From: Branchiostoma floridae
Taxonomy: Eukaryota > Chordata > Leptocardii > Amphioxiformes > Branchiostomatidae
Reading direction: 5' to 3'
DNA length: 64,000 bases
NCBI RefSeq assembly: GCF_000003815.2
Contig: NC_049985.1
Location: 7,070,066-7,134,065, forward strand
In this document: positions 39,401 through 46,600 of the stretch, piece by piece
Layout: each line of letters opens with the position of its first letter
Position numbering within the stretch: position 1 is the first letter of the stretch
Notes under the pieces: generated by a model
The model's input: the letters and a program-made list of their open reading frames with translations, nothing else
Databases searched by the model: none
What the model was told of the DNA's origin: nothing
Translations under genes and position numbers: made by a program

Positions 39401-39586
39401 AAGAGTCTTGTCATTTTGAGTTTTAACATCTATGAGATTCACACCACTTCATTCAAAGGAGTTAATTTTCCTTTTTTTGTTCTTTGCAGGTCTGCCCACA
39501 TCAACCCCCGGCAGTGTTTCTGGCTGTCTCAGGAGTACTTTGACATCGCTGTCTCTTTCTGGAAGACCAAGCAAGGGGCTAAGTAA
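9402..39586 (+). CDS. VWA3B: von Willebrand factor A domain-containing protein 3B-like, with Tudor-like C-terminus
   Basis: 33 coding exons: 9402-9447, 14385-14615, 15995-16086, 16488-16738, 17193-17355, 17851-18020, 18561-18733, 20968-21032, 21907-22032, 23051-23205, 23732-23870, 24261-24491, 24977-25159, 26072-26196, 26612-26907, 27261-27407, 27638-27695, 27953-28109, 28627-28742, 28988-29038, 29369-29648, 32390-32537, 33283-33407, 34007-34144, 34387-34484, 34924-35117, 35397-35602, 36665-36808, 37116-37307, 37639-37902, 38272-38530, 38884-39118, 39490-39586. Every junction has GT-AG and compatible phase; the sum, 5355 nt, gives 1784 residues and a TAA. Order: WLxxYG module (66-78); degenerate VWA (about 168-317); second module (395-); MIDAS-bearing VWA (about 510-675); Ser/Pro/Arg-rich linker (717-815); third module (893-); acidic stretch; Tudor-like block (1120-1245); acidic, Gln-rich coiled coil; second Tudor-like block (about 1535-1784). 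Human VWA3B is shorter (1294 aa, from memory). A ciliary role is inferred; VWA3A was the alternative. Confidence 0.88.
9448..14384 (+). other. Intron 1 of the VWA3B-like gene
   Basis: A 4.9 kb intron without recognisable coding content. It holds a cluster of CACCTG/CAGGTG words with the perfect palindrome ATCACCTAGGTGAT (11289-11302), a fragment like the CTGGAGACAGCC transposon end near 11868, and the perfect hairpin at 14025-14079. The short open frames here show no protein likeness that I recognise. Confidence 0.6.
14025..14079. repeat. Perfect 26-bp inverted repeat with a 3-nt loop
   Basis: Arm 14025-14050 (TTATATGTG ... GGGTAAGGGT) is exactly the reverse complement of 14054-14079 (ACCCTTACCC ... 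CACATATAA), with AGT between. Imperfect pairing extends about ten bases further out on each side. It lies in intron 1 of the VWA3B-like gene. Either strand could fold into a long hairpin. Confidence 0.9.
14555..14615 (+). other. Repeat module 1 of the VWA3B-like protein
   Basis: Encodes STQKWLTMYGLKKNKLT and following residues to FKHSDG. It matches module 2 (KEWLENYGIDARRMD, ending FKHSDG) and module 3 (KKWLKKHGLVAKKLT). The module precedes a helical stretch ending in RRLEWLTSESRRTFGVIEE and then VWA domain 1. Confidence 0.8.
14836..14945. repeat. Dispersed repeat fragment
   Basis: The words GTGCCTTTCCCAAAGGCAC, then GGCCTGCTGGG and a run ending in ACCACCTT, resemble the reverse-oriented tail of common tRNA-type interspersed repeats in marine animals. 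It is intronic, degenerate and has no open frame. The assignment rests on word likeness only. Confidence 0.35.
15590..15785. repeat. Degenerate copy of the GGGCTGTCTCC transposon family
   Basis: The block CATTGTTTGGGAGCCCATGTT here is the reverse complement of a block inside the element at 54596-54807 (from about 54750). The surrounding T-rich sequence and the GACAGATT words also fit. The ends are worn. It is intronic in the VWA3B-like gene. Confidence 0.5.
16488..18020 (+). other. First VWA domain, metal site degenerate
   Basis: Three exons (16488-16738, 17193-17355, 17851-18020) encode a Rossmann-like VWA fold that starts HCVVLVLDIKTM (residues 166-177). The MIDAS motif DxSxS is replaced by D-I-K-T-M, so both motif serines are lost. 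The last strand reads YPLHIVSFNATSEHTTRFL and parallels VPIHTISFNCDDIEANRFL of domain 2. Metal binding by this copy is unlikely. Confidence 0.8.
18734..20967 (+). other. Intron 7 of the VWA3B-like gene
   Basis: A 2.2 kb intron without recognised coding sequence. Near 19573 the words CTTTATTGACACGACAAAAG look like the tail of an interspersed retroelement, but no further support is visible. Confidence 0.5.
20985..21969 (+). other. Repeat module 2 of the VWA3B-like protein
   Basis: It is split over two exons (20968-21032 and 21907-22032). The joined reading is KEWLENYGIDARRMD, followed by FYDVISGCCFKHSDG. The intron cuts between the E and N of WLENYG, whereas module 1 lies in one exon. Confidence 0.8.
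23732..25159 (+). other. Second VWA domain with intact MIDAS
   Basis: Exons 23732-23870, 24261-24491 and 24977-25159 encode VYLLIDTSESM (DxSxS at residues 516-520), the conserved threonine in AGGTTNT (585-586) and the aspartate in LLTDG (609). All five expected metal-coordinating positions are present. It is preceded by RRIDWLREGSRELFGTVIEE, parallel to the helix before domain 1. Confidence 0.88.
24532..24690. repeat. TACTGTAAATG family repeat in VWA3B-like intron 12
   Basis: It begins TTACTGTAAATGCAG. It contains two GCGGTGGT blocks, TTTTTCCATGGCAGTA and two GCGAACTTAAAACCAC-type blocks, as at 7337-7482. It has no coding frame and lies 40 nt downstream of the exon that ends at 24491. Confidence 0.7.
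25909..26012. repeat. Dispersed repeat, second copy at about 62950-63055
   Basis: Shared ordered words are CATAATGAA, TTTTCxCxCACA, AGTTTTGGGG, CCCAGAG, ATCATxTAT and AATCAAATCAGxATG. The two copies lie in introns of different genes 37 kb apart, in the same orientation relative to the window. The class is unknown. Confidence 0.6.
26612..26907 (+). other. Low-complexity Ser/Pro/His/Arg exon of the VWA3B-like gene
   Basis: The longest coding exon (296 nt) encodes about 99 residues dominated by S, P, T, H and R, with short SRSS and TPR words. It is very C-rich on the plus strand. It is probably a disordered, phosphorylatable linker. The glycine-rich frames on the other strand are only its shadow. 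Confidence 0.8.
27966..28109 (+). other. Repeat module 3 of the VWA3B-like protein
   Basis: Encodes SSKKWLKKHGLVAKKLT (W893). The following exons give EERLQKAVDSYKKRLDMIVW, matching the helices before VWA domains 1 and 2. The VWA fold itself is then missing; a helix (LLLEDEIARGQKYLRQS) and an acidic stretch follow. Confidence 0.75.
29639..29880 (+). repeat. 124-bp tandem duplication that copied a splice donor
   Basis: Copy 1 starts at 29639 with TGAGTTTGAGGTACAGAAGG; copy 2 starts at 29763 with the same 20 bases. Both continue through AACAGTCATCATCATCC and TTTGTCATGCAG, with point changes and small indels. Copy 1 spans the 3' end of coding exon 21 (donor at 29649); copy 2 carries the same donor at 29773. 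Confidence 0.9.
29649..32389 (+). other. Intron 21 of the VWA3B-like gene
   Basis: A 2.7 kb intron holding the second copy of the 124-bp duplication and the inverted-repeat element at 30128-30437. The short frames at 31861-32148 show no protein likeness. Confidence 0.55.
30128..30437. mobile_element. Inverted-repeat element, CAGGGCTGTCTCC family
   Basis: The left end AGGGCTGTCTCCAG (30128-30141) and the right end CTGGAGACAGCCCT (30424-30437) are exact reverse complements. There is an internal poly-C tract at about 30380. The same ends flank the element at 54596-54807. Target-site duplications are not clear. It lies in intron 21 of the VWA3B-like gene. Confidence 0.8.
32390..34484 (+). other. 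First Tudor-like block (two modules)
   Basis: Exons 32390-32537, 33283-33407, 34007-34144 and 34387-34484. Module 1 reads VIARKEEDGFYYPGIVVK. Module 2 reads VGDFVLVKTTSEEDLECW and then VPGIVQ. Both show the beta-barrel opening V(x)A or V(x)V, an aromatic and PG. This resembles the region called DUF4537 in VWA3B and C11orf16 (family recalled, not searched). Confidence 0.65.
33771..33798. repeat. AAAC microsatellite
   Basis: AATAAACAAACAAACAAAC and on, about seven AAAC-type units, in a VWA3B-like intron. Confidence 0.85.
36128..36270. repeat. CCCACCC-rich minisatellite
   Basis: There are three to four imperfect units of about 27-30 bp. Each has ACCCACCCACC, then a spacer such as ATGTACAAGTAGCTA. 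It is intronic (VWA3B-like intron 27). The complementary strand carries several GGGTGGG runs. Confidence 0.75.
37639..39586 (+). other. Second Tudor-like block (four modules) and C-terminus
   Basis: The last four exons encode successive modules: GQEVLARWSDEGWYYRGTVK; DPVIGLHPSYSFSYAPGVVL with RYYDG; WVGHAVVARDDNDGAYHLG with YIVQWANE; and GDRVLAVADPVALIYLPGWI with VVKFCNGTT. Each ends near a polar turn typical of Tudor barrels. The protein ends shortly after YFDIAVSFWKTKQGAK. A role in binding a modified peptide or nucleic acid is only inference. Confidence 0.65.
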
Positions 39587-41743
39587 TGGAGAAGAGGTCA
39601 TCTTTTTGGGATCCAATAATTTAATCAAGAATTTGCCTGAGTTTCTACAGCAACTCACTAGATGGCTCTGTTGTACCATTCTTGATGATGCAGACTTTGT
39701 ATGACTACCTGCTTTGAGATTACTCAATGTTCGATTAAGATGATAGGAAAATGGAAACACTTGCCAAGGCTAAGCAACAAGAATCAGTCAATACCTCCAG
39801 ACCTGTGCCAAAATACTAGTTCATGTATACAGTATGGGTAATGAGGCTGTTTAACGTGGTTGAGGCACCTCCTCGAGCACGGGACCCCCGTACCTACTGG
39901 CTGCAAGATACACCCGATATACTTTAGCATAGCTGCATTTTTTTTGTTTTTTGATAGGAGGCGCTACTGTTCTGTTAAGCTGCACAATACTTGTACTGAG
40001 AGGTAACGTTTTGGACCCCAGCTGGGTCTCTTTCCAGAAGATCATAAGGAATTGTGTTGATGGAGGTAGAACTAAGGAATGACATGGCAAATCCAGATTT
40101 AAGGCTCTGACTACAACAGAAGATACAGTGCCAACTTTGCCAATTGTGGCCGGGAAAAGACTGGCTGTAAATCGAAGATAAAGCAAACGTGGACTTTACA
40201 CTCTGAAGATTCTGTGCCATTTCACCTGAACTGTAGGGCCCTTGAACCACCTTTCTCGTACGCTCACCTCTTTAGGAGGGGATGTTTGAGTGAAAAATGT
40301 TCATATTTTGGCATGTGTGCAACTAGAAAGCTAAATTCTGTCAAAGCAAACGATGTCGTCAATCAACTCCTATGGTTCAGGTAGTTGACACTGTAGGCAT
40401 GGACATCTTCATCCTATCAAATATCATCGTTAGAATATCTGCATCCATTGCCTCAATTGGTCAAAACTGCATCATGCGATGCCGGGATAAACTTGGCGCC
40501 CCGCATGTATGTGCGTTGATCGAGGACGTTTTTCATCGAGGGTGCCATAAGGCACCGGTCGCCCGTACCTCACAAGGACCCTCTCCCATTCCATTAGGGT
40601 GGAAATCGTTCAATCCGGATGCCCCGGCAGACTCCGTGTCTCCACAGAAGAATGTGCCGGTGAAATAGCACAGACCTGGCTGTGTTGTCTGGGGAGAAGC
40701 CTCCACCAAAACATCGCTGCCCACCTCCCTCGTTTAGACACCACATAAGCACGCAGTTAAAAGGGACATAGAAATCACATACGGGCGGAAAAAACAGCAA
40801 AGGTCGTCAGAGGGATTAGAAATAAGTCTGTTAGGAGCATGCACCAGGAATCTGAGTGGCTTTTAAAGAAGCATCGCATCAACAACAACGTTCAGTTACA
40901 TCTCCCTTGTTTATTTTAAGATAAACTGTAGCAGGTGCAAGAATAATACACACTTAGTCTGCAGCATTGGAGAAATGTCAATGATTCTGCAGCTTACAAC
41001 TGGGTGTGCATCTTTTCTACAGTTGGAAAGAAAAGACTTAGTAATACCCTAAAAGATGATAATGGACAAGTTCTAAAGACTAAAATCTTTGCCTCCCCAA
41101 ACCGCAAGTAGCTATAAGTACTTTTAAAAGTCACCACACTTGAAACAAGCCACAAGTTTGCACAATTCAGTAGTCAGAAGGAAATGTACAATCGCAGCTT
41201 GCCATATGGCTGTTTGTACCCGCCTGTTGTAGACCCCCTACTGACCAGACAAGAAATAATAGGGACTTGACTAAGGCCTTTTGCTTATAACTGAAATATA
41301 TAGGGGATAGATGTCTAAAAGCTGAGAGCTTTGCAAGTAAGTTTAGAAGCGTGGGAATGGTGTATTTTGGCTTTGAACAGATCATTTTCTGTGTGGTCAC
41401 TACCTGAGAGAGGAAATACTTCAAAAAGGTGTGAATTGTGAAGAAGAATGATTGTATAAAAGACTCATGATTGATTTGATGCGACAAAATAACAGTCAAT
41501 CAAAAAGATGATGACTGAAACGTTCTTTATCTGTAAATGTACTGATCTGTAACAGTTACTATAGAATTTACAAGATTGGGTTGTTCTGTAATGCATCTAT
41601 TTTCTTGTAGAGTAACTTATTCTTAGGCATTGAGGCAATAAGATTTTTACAAAATGGGATTATTAAGCTTGTATCAAAGTAAAAGGACTGTATAGAGGCT
41701 GCTTTTTTAATGTTGATGCATGGGTCAATGATATGCATCAAGC

Positions 41744-41998
41744 GCATACAATGTGCCAAGTATATGCAGTATGTACTATAACAGTACAACTAGAAAATTT
41801 GTAGAAAATCATGAAAGAAGAAAATAATTTTCTGCTGTTTTTAGCCTTTTGCGTAGTACCTTTTGCATGAATAGTCTATAAATATAGAAAGGCATACAAA
41901 GTGCCAAGTATATGCAGTACATGTGTATTACTGTAATACATTAGAAACGTAGTAGCCTTTTGCATTGTACCTTTTACATGAATAGTGTATAAACAGAG
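41744..41998 (+). repeat. Tandem duplication inside the probable 3' UTR
   Basis: GCATACAATGTGCCAAGTAT with a GCAGTA block recurs at 41892 with one change. GCCTTTTGC, GTACCTTTTGCATGAATAG and TATAAA recur at about 41954 in the same order. The copies are about 107-148 bp. Confidence 0.8.
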
Positions 41999-42268
41999 AT
42001 AGACATTGTGGGCTCTACTGTTAGTAGTTTTCTAAATCGAATGTTTGTATAAGGCTGTATAGCAGAATCACTTTGGTTGAGAACTCTTAGAAATGCTATA
42101 GGAAGAGAATAATGCTCTAAGTTCTTTCAATGCAGTTACTTGCTACATTAATGTGAGTCATTGAAAACAATGAGATGATTTTTCAAATGGTCTGTATATA
42201 ATGTAAAGACTTGTGAATTACACAATGAAAATGTATGATATGTTGTGTGACTATAGGGAAAGGAGTTC

Positions 42269-42274
42269 AATAAA
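42269..42274 (+). terminator. Candidate polyadenylation signal of the VWA3B-like gene
   Basis: AATAAA in GTTCAATAAAATAGC, followed within 30 nt by a T/GT-rich stretch (TTCTTC ... CAGTGTTTTG), the usual downstream element. It is 2.7 kb past the stop codon. Confidence 0.55.
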
Positions 42275-42295
42275 ATAGCTGAGACAAAATATTCT

Positions 42296-43589
42296 TCATT
42301 ATTCAGTGTTTTGACTTACTTTCTGCTTAAAATTTGTATCATTTCCCAGAATAGTGGTATTTCTATTTCAGTCAGTACAATAATCATTCTTGGCTTGAAA
42401 TTCATTTTGGGAATAGGCACACTTGTCTTTGCGCCCCGAACATAGGAATTCAGAGGAACAAAACAGATAAAGTACAATGTCAGCAAAACCTAAATCATGA
42501 TGACCATTCTGCTTACTCATATACCATGATAGTACATAATACACACCTTACACAAATATCTACACGTAGATACACCCATACACAGTCAAAATTGCACAAG
42601 TGCACAGCTCAAATTTTGGGTGCACAAATAAAGTGCATATGCACCTAGTAATTCGAGCAATAAATTTACAGCTTACGCTAAAACTCTCCTTACAGATATT
42701 TATCTGAGGTACATCACAATTTTCAGTTTGTCATACTTTTTAAAAGTGTAAGAAGCAACATCTCAGTTATCCTGATAGAAGCACTGGTTACAAAATCTTC
42801 CAAAACAAAAGTGAGACATTTGTGCCTACCTTGCCAAAGTGCTCCACATTGTAGGAATCAAATTGACAACAATTCTGATGGCTTCGATTGGTCACCTTTG
42901 ACAGCACAAATCATTGCATGTTTCTTCTATAAAAATACATACATGTGTACATGTACATTTCAGTATGCATGCTCTTAAACTGGGCATTTGTAACTCCACA
43001 CTATAAAAAAGACCTAACCTTGCGACCCTTGTGTCTAAGTGCTACAACTAAACAATGCCTTCTGTATACAAACTGCTGACTAGTTTCTTTCTCACCTATA
43101 GTAATAGTATATATACAAAGCAGCTCAATTGAAATATACGGCCATACCAATCTATTTTGTTCTCAGACATTTTAAGTCTGAAACCTTGACACTATAGCAA
43201 GCCATAGGTAGAGAGGCAAAACTTGACTAAGACTGTTTTACTCCACAAAACTGAATGTACCAGGCATAACTGTAACCTGGTCCACAGGATTTGTTTTCGT
43301 TATGTTTGTCCATTTTATGATATCTTTGTTATCTGACAACCAACAAGTTAAATTGGTGTGGCCTAAGGTTTAACAAGATCAAGGTCAATAAATACGTCAT
43401 CTCTTGTAAAGCTGTGACTCAATGACTACTACTGACTGTTTTTACTCCATAAGACTGAATGCACCAGGCATAAACCTGGTCGTTTTTGCAATGTTTTAAT
43501 GTCAAGTTTATGATATTTTTGTTATCTGACAACCAACAAGTTAAGATGGTGTGGCCTAAGGTTTAACAAGATCAAGGTCAATAACTACG
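42296..43589. other. Tail-to-tail spacer between VWA3B-like and AASDHPPT
   Basis: About 1.3 kb separates the two convergent genes. It contains the 3' UTR of AASDHPPT and a duplicated copy of that gene's end (43231-43415). ATTAAA on the minus strand near 43498-43493 is a possible AASDHPPT poly(A) signal. No other gene was seen. Confidence 0.5.
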
Positions 43590-43609
43590 TCATCTCTTGG
43601 AAAGCTGCG
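43231..43609 (-). repeat. Duplication of the AASDHPPT stop codon and 3' UTR
   Basis: Copies at 43231-43415 and 43434-43609 share GACTGTTTTTACTCCA, TTATCTGACAACCAACAAGT, GGTGTGGCCTAAGGTTTAAC and the following block through TACGTCATCTCTTG. The inner copy contains the gene's real stop (43592-43590). The outer copy retains the last few codons and stop with a change (TTTACAAGAGATGA instead of TTTCCAAGAGATGA). Confidence 0.9.
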
Positions 43610-46600
43610 GCCTCTCCTTCTTGTTACGGAAGCTGTCCCAGTAGGAGACATCCTCCGGAAGCAGGGGCTGAGCGAGCCCTGTCAGCTCCGGGAACTCTAC
43701 GGCTCGGAATGTCGGGGGATCCGAGACGGGCTGCGGAAACAAGGCGCGGGGTTTAACCAATAGAATTACGGTTACTTCTGTCTCGATGCGACACACTGTT
43801 GTATGTTCCATATTAAATTGCATGGTGTAACAATAGAGATATGGTTACTTCTGGCTTGATCAGACACACTGTTGTATGTTCCATATTAAACTGCATGGTT
43901 TAACATTAAAATTATGGTTACTTCTGGCTCGATCCGACACACTGTTGTATGTTCCATATTAAACTGCATGGTTTAACGGGTTAGTCGCCAAGCCTGTGGC
44001 AGTGAGGTCACGAGTTGATTCCCACCCAGGGTTTCAAAACAATTGGTAAGATTATCTCAATTTAGCCTGGAATATGAAGGAAATTTGCTTCATTACATCA
44101 TAATAATGTCTCTCGAAAACAGTGTGCAGGTGCGCAGGGCAATTAGGACCCAAGTAGGGCTTAACTGTATTGAAATGTAATTCCTGCAGTATATTTTATA
44201 TGACTGTACATTGTAGTTTACACCAAGAGGTTACAGGTGTCTAACACTATTGAAAAGAAGTTGTACAGACTTCTGCATACCAACTGAAATACACCTCAAT
44301 CCAGAACATTTATCACAGACTTAACAGATATGTGAGGGTCTGCATGGGGGGATAATGGAAACACTTAAAAAGGTCAATAAAATTCAATAAAAGCAGCAAG
44401 GCTTAATTGACTTGTTCTTGCAAAAGCAGCTGCTGTTCTGGGAGTTCATTGGATTGTTCCGTTGTATTCGTATAGGGTGTCTGGCTAAACTAGCCTGCAA
44501 ACACAGACACAACTGGGTGCTCCGTTCTTCAACTACAAGATGAAAAAAATGTGAAAATAAAGCCTAACAATGAATTCAGGGTCGAGGAAATACAGTCAAA
44601 CCTGTCTATAGCGGCCACTCAAGGGACCGGACAAATTTGGCCACTATAGACAGGTGGCCTCTGTATAGAGGTGGTAACTTGTAGATAAAATACCCAAGGG
44701 ACCGACAAAAAGTGGCCACTATGGACAGGTGGCCCCTCTGTAGAGGTGGCCCCTAATACAGGTTTGACTGTAACAGCATTACCTGCGTGAGACCTTGAAT
44801 AGCTACAGCTGTACAGTGTGTGTCGTCCAGGGCAGACTCCTGGAATAGCCAGCCAGGTTCCTGGGTCCCGTCGATGTACACCTGAGTGTCCTGTGCCACC
44901 TCACCTGGACTCACCTGCGGAGTCTTCAGGTGGAAGTCGATTCTCTGGAGCTCAAACCCGATCCCCACCCCCAGGGCCTTCACATAGCTCTCCTTCAGAC
45001 ACTGGAGATGGGAAAAAACAGGAGAAAATGTTTAGTGTAAATACACTGTTTGTATTTTATTTATGTAATACTCAGAAAAGACTGATTTGATTGCCAAACT
45101 ACTCATAAAAAGGATAAAACGTGACACATTGTTTCAACCTGCACCAACAACTTTATTCTTTATTCCATCTCCTTCAGACACTGGAGATAGGATAAAACAG
45201 GAGAAAATGTTTAGCTTATAAACATTATGCTTCACACAGCAGGAAAATTGATTGGCCAATGGGATCTGTGAGTTCTTAAGTGTTCAGTGTTCTCTTGATC
45301 ATTGTGCAATTTTCAGAGATTGCTTAATTGATTAATACAATTATAATTAATTGTATACAATTAATTGCATACAAATAATTGCATACAATTAATGTATACA
45401 ATTAGTTGTAATTGGCTTAACTTTGTGTACTTTATTTCACCCACTTCAAAGTGGTCACAAGGAAGGATGCTGGAGTCAAATCATGCTGAACAAGAAGAAT
45501 AAGTACATTATTTGTGAATTCTTTGAAAATGATGACAAAAAAGCAGACAAATATCTGTTGGTGAAAACTACAGAGAAATCATTGAATGTACATATATCAA
45601 CAATAGAAACAATGATGGGACAGGTGGAACAGTGGACTAATGGTCAGGGTTGATGACTCAGAACCTGGAGGTACCAAGTTTGAATCCCTTGCAGGTTCCA
45701 ATGTTGTGCCATTTCTTGTTTAAGGCAATTAAAAACAACTTCCTTCCTCATGAACTCAGGTGTAAATAAGTACACAGGTTCAGACAGAAACGTCCCTTAG
45801 ATAGGATGTCAAGTGGAAGTCCTGTGTTTGAGGAGACCCACACCTCGATCAAGGGAATTAAAAACCACACCAAACTTATCAAAAAAAGCAGGGATCCATT
45901 CTGGAGTGAGTAAATCAAATAAATCTGTCTGGATAAGCAACTTGTACTCTTCAATACAAACATGGTTTGTTTTGTTGTGGTTTACAGAGTATGTGATGTA
46001 AACAAATACATGTATCTTCATACAGCATGTTACACTACAAGAGTTGAACACACTCTGTGCCATGTGGAGCATGCAGTAATCCTAAAGCTGCATCGGAAGA
46101 AGATCTGAGAAGTTGCCTATGGGCTGTTGATAGCAGACAATGGACAACTGGGGAAACGGTGTCTTCGTGTCATCCTTTACAGGTTGTGGATAGGGCAGGG
46201 CGGAAACAGGGAAATTTATAGGCACTATAAACATGACAGTATGCAGGACAGGTGTTGCTAACAATGGCGGCTACTGTTCTCCAACCAGAGACCAAGACAG
46301 TTCAGTCCAATGAACAGAATGCTTTTACTTTCTAAACTACGATGTTGTGTGTATCATTCTGTATAGATAATATGATTGTTCTTCAACATGACACACCAGC
46401 TTCACAGGCACATAAGGACAATGTAGCTGTTATATTACACTGAATGACCTGTCATGCCTAACCTTAAACATACAACTGTAGGCATTGTTTAATTAAAAGC
46501 TATCTAATGAGTAATTTGTGGCAACGAGTTCAAGGGAAAAGTTTTGACACCTGAATTCTTTGTCTTTAAATGAGCTGTACTAAAGAGGCCCCTTGTAAGT

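Larger units (their letters stand above)
39587..42295 (+). other. Probable 3' UTR of the VWA3B-like gene
   Basis: After the TAA at 39584-39586 the first AATAAA that I see is at 42269, which suggests a long 3' UTR of about 2.7 kb. No coding likeness was found in the short frames here. A diverged duplication (41744-41998) sits within it. Confidence 0.5.

Noticed and set aside
40372-40668. 98-residue plus-strand frame after the VWA3B-like stop
   Set aside because: No recognisable domain, no splice support; it lies in the probable 3' UTR.
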